Positions 36,876 through 46,430 of a DNA stretch of 64,000 bases are shown piece after piece. The position numbers and the translations under genes were made by a program. This DNA comes from Chlamydomonas reinhardtii. Lineage: Eukaryota > Chlorophyta > Chlorophyceae > Chlamydomonadales > Chlamydomonadaceae. How positions within the stretch are numbered: position 1 is the stretch's first letter; each line of letters begins with the position of its first letter. The notes under the pieces are model-generated. The model searched no databases. It saw nothing but the letters and a program-made list of their open reading frames with translations, and had not been told where the DNA came from. The stretch covers positions 4,932,456-4,996,455 of the forward strand of contig NC_057011.1 in NCBI RefSeq assembly GCF_000002595.2. The letters run 5' to 3'.

Positions 36876-37184
36876 TCAAACGCCAGTGCGCTGGCCTGTT
36901 CGCCGCTTGGCTAATGCGGCTTCCGCCTGCTGGAAATAACCGTCGATTTCAGCTCTTGATGGTGCGCCGAACAGGCTGCGTGCAACGCCTGCCGCTTGAA
37001 GGGCTGCGAGACAAGGCTCCCCGGCCATGGGTGCAGGCGGGTGCGGAACGTCCAGTGCACCGTCCTGCGCGACGCCTTGTCCCAACACCGGCATGTTTAG
37101 ACTACGTGCACTAGCCCAAGCATGTGGGAGCGGTGGCGGAGCTTGGAGCGTCGTCAGAGGCAAGTTGCTTGGTGTCGCGTCCAT
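36876..37184 (-). CDS. Small ORF resembling a KRP/Cip-Kip CDK-inhibitor segment (tentative)
   Basis: This is a 102-aa ORF from ATG at 37184, GC-richer than its flanks, on an otherwise gene-free island. Residues about 68-90 read ARSLFG, then APSRAEIDGYFQQAEAAL. RSLFG fits the RxLFG cyclin-docking motif of Cip/Kip inhibitors. PSxAEIDxYFxxAE closely follows the P[ST]xxEIExFFxxAE core of plant KRP/ICK inhibitors. The next expected element, the [YW]NFD anchor that enters the CDK lobe, is not present before the stop and I found no downstream exon encoding it. The rest is Pro/Ala-rich and probably disordered. It may be a real small CDK inhibitor with an unseen exon, a truncated gene, or a chance resemblance. 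Confidence 0.35.
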   Translation of the reverse strand: MDATPSNLPLTTLQAPPPLPHAWASARSLNMPVLGQGVAQDGALDVPHPPAPMAGEPCLAALQAAGVARSLFGAPSRAEIDGYFQQAEAALAKRRTGQRTGV

Positions 37185-38109
37185 AGTTTCGTTTCTAGTT
37201 GCAGTCAGCAGTCATAAGTTATGGTAGAGGTCTAGTGTTATGAGCGCAAGTAAGTTTATGACTATGCAGCCCGCCGAGCGCTATGTTGGGCGGAGCCTGA
37301 TCGACCACCTCGAGCCCTGTGCTGCATCGGCTTAAACCCCATTCTTATCTGATGCTGGCTTTGAGCTATATGCTTCTAGATTCTCCGTGGGGCGACTTAG
37401 CCACTTAGGCCCCTGATGCTACGCGTGCTTCTTCGCAACGCACCGTCAGCCGCACATCAAGCATTAAGAACATAAAGTCGTTTAAATCGGTGCTATGGTG
37501 CATCTTGTAATAGCCGCCCAGCGTGGTTCGTCGTGACGACAAAAAGGTGACGGCTCTATAGGCAAGACAGTCGCCGAAACTGGCATCACAAACAGCAGCG
37601 GTGCTCCTGAGCGCGCAGAGTTGATCGCTTCGAAGAGGCTGGACATAGCGCCGCTCACGAATTCCAACTACCCGGTGTCTTCGGGGGGGGGGGGGGGGCG
37701 CTGGCAGCTCGTGACTCCGTGGCACGCACCCTTCAGCTTGCCCTTGAAACAAGAAAGGTATGGCTCTTCCTCTCAAGGGGAGCAGTGGGCTGTGCCGCGA
37801 CACCACAATACCACATTGGCGGTGTCGGAGGCCGAATTACCGAATGTCCGGGTCGGTTTGTACGTTTCTCGGGCGGCGCCGCGCGCTCCTCCTCCAAGAG
37901 TCCAAGGAATTCAAGTCCGTCGACGAGGAGAGGCCGCTTCGGCAGCCGATAGCCCCCATACACCCCTGTGCGCGGAGTCACACGGACTTTGTCCGCGGGA
38001 GGGTTCGCAGCAAAGTCGGGGTTGGTGGAGTTAAGTTGGGCCCTGATAGCATGTGATGGCTCGGCGTCTTCGGGTGCTGGGACTGTCCCCTCTGTAACAT
38101 CCGCATTCA
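37185..38109. other. Island spacer
   Basis: No supported gene. It contains a run of 15 G at about 37683-37697. It precedes the second copy of the 350-bp repeat. Confidence 0.35.
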
Positions 38110-38163
38110 TACACCCCGCTAACTGACCCCAAGTAATCAAAACCGCACAGGGCGAAGGCGGTC

Positions 38164-38769
38164 CACGCGGGTACCACCAGGCGGCTGGATGGGGTCTACG
38201 GGAGCCCCTTCTTCCGCGGGCCTTTTCACTATGAGCAATAACTCGTACAAGGATGCTGACCCGACCTACCCCCCACAATTCGATAGCGCTCTATCCGCCT
38301 GGCTAGTTAGATGTCTTCTACGAGCTATTGCCCGTGGTGAAAACTGGGCTGCCGTCCGGGGGTGCGTTTTCCCAGCCAAACCCGCACGTTGGACGTTGCC
38401 CCGGGGCAAATCCTACCGCATCATCATCAGCCAGAAGTGGTCGGCAAAGGTCCAAATTATGCTTATCGGGGCTCAAGTCGCGAAATTGACCGAAGCCCAT
38501 GTCTCGCATATGCGCTGTTTGGGGCCTGAATCTATTGCCGTCGACATTAATTCTCGTATAGATGTAATCAAAATAGCTTCAGGCTAAGTTGGCGGGGTCC
38601 TGGCGAGCGCGACATATAGCATTTCAACTTGAGCTCTCGCTCAAAATTATGCCCGAGCACCATCCAGGGACCTTATTATGTGTAATGGGATGTCAATTCA
38701 TGGTCGGGGCGACAGTCTGGGCATAGACCTTGCGATCCCGCCCTTGACCCCCGGAGTGGTACCCGCGTG
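38164..38769. mobile_element. 606-bp non-autonomous DNA transposon with 14-bp TIRs and 8-bp TSD (hAT-like)
   Basis: The ends are perfect 14-bp inverted repeats: cacgcgggtaccac at the left and gtggtacccgcgtg at the right. The element is flanked by the direct repeat aggcggtc (38156-38163 and 38770-38777), present once in copy 1 of the surrounding repeat. An 8-bp target duplication with short inverted ends is typical of the hAT superfamily. No transposase is present. It carries a 132-aa ORF (38189-38587) of lower GC that I do not recognise (contains WAAVRGCVFPAKPARWTL). Confidence 0.8.
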
Positions 38770-38949
38770 AGGCGGTCCCGTCACGGCCGCTCCGTGCGAG
38801 TGGGGCGCGACGCCTGGACGAGGGGGGCTGGCGGGGGAGAAAAGGCTGAGGTCCCCTAAGGCCCCCGGTGAACCCCACCCGCTACTGACTGGTTTCCTCT
38901 TGTGCTGCCTGGTAGCTACGACAACCTCTTCTGGCATCGTGCGCATTCA

Positions 38950-39543
38950 TTGCAGCTGTCAGCTGTACGCCACTGCATCGTCGCCAGCCTCGCCGCGGCA
39001 CATGGGGGGGGGGGGGGATGCATGCAGCGGCGCCCATACTTACCACGCTTGGCCGGCGCCAGTACATACTACCAGCACAGCTCGCCCGGTGCAGCCGCCG
39101 TTCAGCCCTTTAATCAGCCCGCCCCCAGCTAGGCAGCCACCCTGCTTCACTTGCTCGGCAGCTTTGGCCGGCATCGGTTACTGACATCCGCCACGCCGCT
39201 TCTTTCTTCTCCCGTTTCTTTCCGCTTGCCCACGCATATGCTCCATGGGCGCCCGCGGATGCCTGGCTTCGTTCCAGGTGGGTGCATTTTGTGGGTTACG
39301 CGTTGTCGCGGCGAATGGCAGCAGCCCAGTTGCGAGCTGGAACACGTCCGCCCCTGCAAGCGGCAGCAGTCTCCACGACACTCGGACTCCGTTTGGCGTG
39401 CCGAATGCGGAGCAGCGTGGAGCGCGCACCGGTGTCTCGTCTCGAAGGTAACAAGTAACCGCATTGCCGCTGACACTAACTTGTTTCGTGACGTTTATTG
39501 CTAGCCTGGAGCTCGCGACGGCGTCTTGCATTCGCATTCACTA
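38950..39543. mobile_element. Insertion of about 600 bp, class unknown
   Basis: It interrupts the 350-bp repeat after gcgcattcat and is flanked by the direct repeat cgcattcatt (up to 10 bp). Compared with copy 1 at about 34600-34615 it is a clean insertion. No clear terminal inverted repeat or poly(A) tail is seen. Its right-end 55 bp recur in inverted orientation at 43927-43986, so this is a dispersed family. Confidence 0.6.
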
Positions 39544-39699
39544 GCAAACACTTCGCATTCATTTCCGTGAGCATCATGCCCCCGGGGAACAGCTGAAAAG
39601 GCCGCGGAGACTGCAAGATGTAACTAAACCCGAGCCACCGACTGGAGGTGAGCCGTGAGCTGCTTGGACCCATCAACGACGGCACCCTTGATGACGCGC

Positions 39700-40204
39700 A
39701 ACGGCGCGCTGTTTGCAGGCCCAGCGCACACGCCTGGATGACAGCACGCCGCCGCCCTCGGCACTCGTGGACCCCTACTGCTATGGCCTGCACTATGCGG
39801 TCTCTTTGTTTCCTCGTCAGAGAGGTTACAATCACCGGCGCTTTAGCACGAGCCCCACTGTCACTGGTGCGGAATGATAGGAGGCGACAGGAAACCCGGG
39901 AAACGGGGAAACGGCGGGATCAAAGACGGACACACACACACACACCCCGTCGCGTAGGCATACCCAATATGTATGGCATCTATTTAAGTCACCTCCACGA
40001 CAACGCAATCCTGTGTAGACTGCCTTGCAGAGCTGAAGTCTTCACCCAGCTCATTACATTTACAGCTGTGGTGACAACGAACATCAACTTGTGTACCTGA
40101 AAAAGCAATTGCGGTGTCCATAGTCTTCACCGTGTGAGGGTGATTAAGGGCGGGGCACAATTCCTGAGGCAGCTCAAGCCCCGCCCCGAGCACAGCAACC
40201 AAAA
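39700..40204. promoter_or_regulatory. Upstream region of the gamma-SNAP gene
   Basis: About 500 bp lies between the end of the repeat copy and the start codon at 40205, and should hold the promoter and 5' UTR. No clear TATA box is seen. Confidence 0.4.
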
Positions 40205-40703
40205 ATGAGTAATACAATTGGAAGGTCAGAAAAGTCGGTGGCTTTGGAAAAGGAGGCGAAGGAGCTCTTGAAGAAGGCGAAGGGCTTGACGGTGCCATCA
40301 ATTCTTGAGCTTCGCATCAAGCCTGACTGGGAGGCCGCCGCACCTCTTTTGGACAAAGCTGCGCTGATGTACAAGGTGCGCTCAGTGGGGGCTCGCAATG
40401 CAGCCACGTTCGCCTCTGTGTTTGGGCGTCACCCATCGTGTCTTGTTCCGGCGCCCACTCACAGCAAGCGGGCAACCTGGAAAAGGCTGTGGAAGCGTAC
40501 GAGCGGGCGGCCTACGCACAGGAGCGACTAGGCAGCCAGTGGCACGCGGGCAAGCACTACGAGGTGTGCTCGTGCCGTGTAGTGGCGGGCATGGGCAGTG
40601 TGGCCTGGGAGTGGCAGAGGGAGGAGGCGGGATTGCTGCGTGGCCTCATGCCTACCCGCGGCCCCTGCGTGCGACCATATTGCTGTGCAAGTGCATGTCA
40701 AGA

Positions 40704-40769
<66 letters not shown>

Positions 40770-43700
40770 GAAAATTGGAGCGGACATGCGCGGCTTGCCG
40801 CGGTCATCCGTGCACGTGACCGCTGCGCCACAGTGCTCGTCCGCTGCCCGCATGCACTCGCGCTGCTGCAGCCGCTTGACCTGACCCCCGCCTCCACACC
40901 CGCCCACACACCCGCCACCACCCAGGTGATTGCCGAGCTGTGCCGCAAGCTGGAGCAGCCGGCGCGGGTGGGGCACTACTACAAACTGGCGGCGGACGCA
41001 TACATGCAGTGCGGCAAGCCCACCACAGGTGAGCCGGACGAAAGGGGGTAGAGGGGGTTGTAGATACCAGCCCACATTAAACCAAATCCAAAGGGGGGGC
41101 GGGCAGCCGCCCATGCTAGACGGAGCGATTAGATAAGGGGCCAGGTTCACGGGAGCCTGACCCAAAGTGCGCTAGGAAGTATAACGGTCCATGAAGGATG
41201 GGGAGGGGCGTTTGTGCCCGCCGGCTTTGTGAAAGATCTCGAGTGAGGTGAGGGGTGGCAGGGAATACGGTACGGTGGCAAACTTCAAACCCCGCTGGTG
41301 AAGACGGTATGAATGGAGTGCCAGATGCGGGGAGCGCCCTTGTGCTCTTACCATACACCTGCATACAAAAACATACACACACGGACGGGTACATATTGAG
41401 GTCAGGCCGGCGCTAACGGGGCGCTGCCGCTGAGGGGCGTTGAAAGTGGCCGCTGACCGCCCCTTGTGGCCACCACCTACCCTCCTTCAGAAGCCAGCGG
41501 CCTCCTGCGCCCCCTCCGTCCTTCACCTTGGCCCATCCCCGTCTCTCGCCCTCTTGCCCCCCCCCCCCAAGCCGGCGAGTGCCTGTGCCGTGGCGCCCGT
41601 GTGCTGGAGGACACGGACCCCGACACCGCCATCAAGCTCTACTACGACAGCCTGGATGTGTACGAGAGCAGCGAGAAGGACGCGTACAGGTGGTCGGGGC
41701 TCCAGGCATGAGTAGTTAGAAGAAGGCGATGTTGGATCGGCGCAGCGGGGGCAGGCGCAGGCGGGGCGGCGGGGAAGCGTGGAGTGGGTGGGCGGGAAGG
41801 TGGGGTTGGGCGGACATGGATTGAGGGAGGTCCGGCCAGTACGGTACGGCCCTCAGCACCACCACTGCCACCATCCGGGGGCCCAGTCCCACACAACCCC
41901 ACATCTCCCACCTGTATGTGCCCGCCTGCGTCCCACGTGCCCCCATCACCTCCTGCTCCCTGCGCGCTGCCCCCGCGCCCGCGCCCCCCGCGGCCCCCTC
42001 GGTGTCATCAGTGTGGACGCCTTCCGCCACGCCGTCGCCTTCCTGCTGCGCCAGGAGCTGTGGGCGGATGCGGTGGAGGTGCAGATGCGGTTCGGGGCGG
42101 TCAGCGAGAAAAACAACGCGCGACACTCCCAGAACAAGGCATACCTGGGTGAGTCACCGCTGGCAACGGCAACATGGGCTGGCAGGGAGCTGGCGGGGAG
42201 GCTGAGGAGCAGAGCTGGGGAAGGCCAGACGCGCCGGCGTGGCGTACCCTGACAGGCACACTGCTCGGCCCATTGTGAAGCCCCTGTAACCCGCGCCTCT
42301 CTAATGGTCGTGCCTCACCCATCTCCGCTCTCCCCCCCCCCCCCTGTTCCCGGCTCCAGGCGCCGTGGTGACGTGGCTGTGGGCGGGCGACGCGGAGAAG
42401 GCGTGGCTGACCTTCCAGGACGCCATGGGGGTGGAGGCCTTCGCGCACACCGAGGAGGCCTTTGCCGCGGATGCGCTGTTCGAGGCGTACAGGTGGGCGG
42501 GCGGGGGTGGGGGTAGTTCATTGCAGAACCCATGGCAGGTTGTGTGCCCGAGCCCAACGAAGAAGGGGGGTACATCAATTCCAAACCCATGTTCCAGCGA
42601 CTCGCTTACCATCGAGTGGCACCCAGGCTCGTGGCACGCTTTAACCCAACGCGCTCAGAGCAAACAGAGCGCAACACTCTTCAGACACTCACATGCGGGG
42701 TACCAGAGCAGCACCGGCGCCAGGTCGGGAGCGCCGGCGGCGTGACGAACACGTGGAGGGTGGAATGTGGGGGGCAGCAACGTGTAAGCGTAAAGGTGGT
42801 AAGGGAAGCTCGGGCTCATCCTATTTCTGAGCCTGAGGAACTAGTGCGCGCGAGCCCGGGTGCCATAAAGGGAGGCGAAGGGCTGCGCGCAAGTTGATAA
42901 GGGTGGAGCTGCCGTGTTACTCAAGGGGTGGGGCAATCACTAGCAGGCGTTAGTCTGGGCGGCGACGAGGAGCGTCGGCCCGGGGGTTTGTTAGTGGGGG
43001 CACAAAGGGGGTGCAGTTAGTAACCGGAAGAAGGAAGGGGTTGATAGTTGGTGTGGGAAAGGGGAATGGCGTGGGGCGGGGACAGGGGGTGTGAGGGGGT
43101 TGGGGTTTGGGTGGGGTTGGGTGTGCAAGCCGGCGCCCCGTTCAGGGGGAAGGTGGGGGTAGTTGCTGCAGCCCCTTCCCGCAAGGACTCGGGACAAGGG
43201 GACCGAATGGTCGTCAAGACGTGCCCGGTGGACTGATGGGATACCGAGGGGAGGGGCCGTGTGGCCACTCCGCACGGTCCGCCCCGCACCTGGTCATGCG
43301 TAGGACCCCCTGGCCTGAGCTCTTCACTGTCACGCGCTGTCCCCCATCACCACCTGCCCGCCACCACGGTCTGGGCCTACCACACAGGAACAACGACGCG
43401 GACGCCGTCCAGGCGCTGGTCAAGTCCAAGTCCCAGTTCAAGCACATGGACCACTGCGTGAGTGATGCGGCCCAGACCCGCCCCGCCTGTCTGCTGGGTG
43501 TACCGGGCTGCAAGGTGCCTAGGGGGACACGGGGCAACGGCAGGGGGGGCCGGGGCGTTGGCGAGGTGGGTGGCTTGGCTGGTGGGCGGGGTACAGCGGA
43601 GGCGATGCTGTTGGGGCGTTGGCGGTTGGGGCGTTGGCATTGGCGGTTGCTGAGTGGTGAGCTGTAGATTGCTGATGGGCGGCACAGTGTCCAAGTGACC

Positions 43701-44198
43701 AAGCGAGTTCGAGTTACACAACCTTGCTAGGTGTATGCCGTACTGCATTGCCCGGCCCCGCGTGTGCATGCCCGCTGGCCTGCTGCACTGCCCGGCCCCG
43801 GGGCCGGCTGGCCTCTGGCCCTGCCGACCGCATGCACGGGAGGCATACAACTGCACGCCCCATGGCCGGACCAGCATTTGCGGCATCCCACCGCATCTCA
43901 CTGCACTGCCGCCATCCAACTAACGAAGTGCTTGCGAGTGAATGCGAATGCAAGACGCCGTCGCGAGCTCCAGGCTAGCAATAAACATCCAACGAGTAGA
44001 AACACCAATGCGCACTTCATGTCCAACTTCTCACACACACACATACACACACACACGCGTTCGTCGTCGTCGCGTCGTAAGTAACTCCGTCGCGCCGTCT
44101 GGGCGGGCTTCGTTTTGTTGTTTTCTTTTCAACACACGCGTTCGGTCCCCTTGTCCCGAGTCCTTGCGGGAAGGGGCTGCGGCAACGACAGGACACAC

Positions 44199-44276
<78 letters not shown>

Positions 44277-44523
44277 ACACACACACACACCACACTTGTG
44301 CTCTCCAACACTGGTGCCCACACTGTGTTATCTAACACACGCCCGCGCGCGCGCCCGCTCGCAGGTGGCCAAGCTGGCTCTGCGCCTGCCCAACCCCGGC
44401 TGCCGCATGCGCCGCATGGCCCGCAAGCTCAACACGCTCATGGCGCAGTCGGAGGAGGAGGACCAGGGCGAGCAGGGCGAGGAGGGCGAGGAGGGCGGCA
44501 GGCACGAGGAAGAGCTGCTGTGA
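40205..44523 (+). CDS. Gamma-SNAP (soluble NSF attachment protein, gamma type)
   Basis: Eight exons join in phase: 40205-40375, 40465-40563, 40926-41028, 41572-41689, 42012-42148, 42360-42492, 43388-43457 and 44365-44523, giving 329 aa, close to the usual size of about 310. SNAPs bind SNARE bundles and recruit the ATPase NSF, so this protein should act at cytosolic faces of membranes in vesicle traffic. It is all-helical with TPR-like units: WEAAAPLLDKAALMYK, NLEKAVEAYERAAYAQERLG, ARVGHYYKLAADAYMQCG, DTAIKLYYDSLDVYESSEKD, FRHAVAFLLRQELWADAVEV. The C-terminus is an acidic EEEDQGEQGEEGEEGG tail, longer than in animals. The order and spacing of the helices favour gamma- over alpha-SNAP. Several introns carry repeats. 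Confidence 0.88.
40706..40768 (+). repeat. (CAG)21 microsatellite in gamma-SNAP intron 2
   Basis: Twenty-one uninterrupted CAG units lie within the intron between exons 2 and 3. They are not in coding sequence, although the tract is open in all plus frames. Confidence 0.95.
42595..42803 (+). repeat. Interspersed repeat of about 205 bp, copy B (gamma-SNAP intron 6)
   Basis: This is the second copy of the element at 26678-26884, in the same orientation with scattered differences. It lies in the long intron between exons 6 and 7. Confidence 0.75.
43927..43986 (-). repeat. End fragment of the insertion family of 38950-39543, inverted
   Basis: About 60 bp of gamma-SNAP intron 7 match the reverse complement of 39489-39545, including the motif gcaagacgccgtcgcgagct. 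Similarity ends sharply at both sides, so it is an end fragment or a shared terminal sequence. Confidence 0.65.
44190..44292 (+). repeat. (CA)n tract in gamma-SNAP intron 7
   Basis: Roughly 100 bp of nearly pure CA repeat lies upstream of the final exon. Confidence 0.9.
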
Positions 44524-45228
44524 GGCGGGCGGAGGCGTGTGCCGTGCACCGAGGTGCCCTGGGGCGCGCTGAGCAGGGCATGAGCGGTGGTGGGCCCTGT
44601 TCCCACGGCGGCGCGCCGGTGTCGGGCTGTGCTGTCGCCAGGGCGGGCCGGCGGGGAGGTGGGGTCGGCTGGTCGCGGGCAGGAGAGTGCGTGTGCGTGC
44701 TTGTGTCGAGGAGCAGCTGGCAAGGGGGCTGTCCGGGACTACTGCGCGGGGGGGGGGGGGGGGCAGAGGGATGGAAGCGGGGGGTGCCGCACGATGTGTG
44801 GAAGTAGCGGAAGCTGTGAGGCTTGCGTGCGACGTCACGGCCACCGGCCGTGAAGCAAATGTGGTGGAGGCGGTACGGTGTACGAATAGATACGGTTCGA
44901 CTTGCAATGAAAACGGACCCCTGACCGTCGCCCCCTAGGGCCAAGCATGCACTGCCTCCACCTGTGCACGACATTCAAGGCCTTGCCTGGCTAGGCCTCT
45001 TGCCACAGCGCCGCGCCTCACCTGGGGCCGCGAATTGAAATATGAATTGCTTGGAGGTGGGCGGAGCGGGAGAGTCCGGAACCGCTCTCAGACCAAGGCG
45101 CAATGCACTTGTCGTGGGCGGTGCAGCACAGGGTGGGGGGGGGGGCAGCGGAACCGCAGGCCCATGACCCCATCTCACCATCTGGCCTGCGCCCGCACGG
45201 CTCCACCTGCTGTGGTTCGCCCAGCGCC
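44524..45228. other. Convergent spacer, gamma-SNAP and gluconokinase 3' UTRs
   Basis: About 700 bp lies between two converging stop codons, with G-rich runs at 44751-44762 and 45134-45145. I see no clear TGTAA motif and no gene. Confidence 0.35.
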
Positions 45229-46046
45229 TCACGGGTGCTGCAGTCGAGCTGCCAGCTCCGTTGCAATGACCTCCGCTGCTGGGAACACCAGCTCCTGGCA
45301 ATGGGGCCCGTCCGCGGGGGTGACCTCACCAGCTACTGCCGCCGCCGCGCCATGCCCAGCCCCCTGCTGCTGCCGCCGCTGCCTGGGCTCCACCACGGCC
45401 CACATCTCCTCCGGCTGGACTTCCAGCGCGGCCAGCTGTGAGCCCAGCAGCGAGGGCGGCATGAAGTGGCCGCCGGCCGCCGCCCTGGCCGCCAGCCGCC
45501 GCCGCAGATCCGCCTCGCTCGGCTGCAGCAGGATGTAGGCAACACGGGAGGCGCCGGGGCTGGAGGGCGTGGCAGCAGCGGCGGTGATGCCCGTGCTGGC
45601 TGCAGCGGTGCTGGTGCATGACCTGGCGGCTGTAGAGTGTGGGTCGGGCGCGCCCCAGCAAAGCAGGTTGCGGTACACGGGCTTCAGCGCCGAGCAGCTC
45701 ACAACCAGCCGATCACCAAACTCCAGCGCCTGCGACCAATGTTGACTTTCATGGTGTCATAGATTTACGACGATGGCAACGCGAAGCAACTTGAAGTTCT
45801 TGCGAGCGTAGCCCTGACCTTGGCAATGCGCTCGCGAATTCTATAAAGCCACGGCCACCGGTCCTCGTCAGTGAGCGGAATGCCACTACGCATCTTGGCA
45901 ATGTTCTCGGGCGGATGCAGCTCATCGCCCTCCAGGAACGGAGCGCCCAGCGCTCGCGCTAGTGCGGTCCCGACACTAGACTTGCCGCATCCGGCCACGC
46001 CCATCACTACGAACACCAGCGGATCAGGCGCGCCGAGCGGCTCCAT
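45229..46046 (-). CDS. Gluconokinase (GntK-like)
   Basis: Two exons join in phase 0: 46046-45819 and 45729-45229, giving 242 aa. It should phosphorylate gluconate with ATP to 6-phosphogluconate, feeding the oxidative pentose phosphate pathway. The protein opens with a P-loop in the GntK form (VVMGVAGCGKSSVG). It then has the substrate-side FLEGDELHPPENIAKM and GIPLTDEDRWPWL, then VVSCSALKPVYR, and FMPPSLLGSQLAALEV near the end. An insert of about 40 residues rich in Ser, Thr and Ala (about 45540-45640) follows YRNLLCWG and is not part of the bacterial enzyme. No transit peptide is visible, so it is probably cytosolic. Confidence 0.9.
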
Positions 46047-46430
46047 TACGGCTGCGTGTTGTGATGTATCGTGGCCGTTGTAATGGACCAGGCAGGATTA
46101 CTGACGAAGGATTGATTACAGTCCGCATTTTTGCGCCGGCCCATGTGGCCCATGTCCACACGGATGCCTGATGTCTAGCCTAATCAGCGCCTATACCAAG
46201 CCAGCCCTAGAGCACCCTAGCCTACTCCAGCCTAAGACCAGCGCATGTGACTGCTCCTACCTTGCACCTACCTGCACGAACTGCCATCCCGGCTTCCCCG
46301 CCAGCCTTATGCACGTCCTGTCTTCCGGTTGCAGCCATCACCCAACCACCCGGGGCCACCTGTCCTCCCCAGCGCGCCGCACACCACATGCCCCTGCTCC
46401 CGCCCAGCAAACCCCGTGCACGTGCCGCCC
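46047..46430. other. Tandem spacer with poly(A) signal
   Basis: This should hold the 3' UTR of the three-motif gene, with a minus-strand TGTAA (ttaca at 46116-46120). That puts its likely transcript end only about 70-90 bp upstream of the gluconokinase start codon, leaving very little room for a separate promoter. Confidence 0.5.

Larger units (their letters stand above)
38110..39699 (+). repeat. Unclassified 350-bp repeat, copy 2, split by two insertions
   Basis: Repeat segments at 38110-38163, 38770-38949 and 39544-39699 align in order to the continuous copy at 34384-34732. The two gaps are filled by separate insertions of about 600 bp. The insertions are therefore younger than the repeat. 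Confidence 0.75.

Noticed and set aside
40398-41051. Ser- or Ala-run protein from the CAG repeat in plus frames
   Set aside because: The repeat is inside a gamma-SNAP intron with good splice sites on both sides; the runs are not coding.
44029-44295. CA/GT-rich open frames (Thr-His or Cys-Val runs)
   Set aside because: These are microsatellite in an intron; all frames stay open by repetition only.
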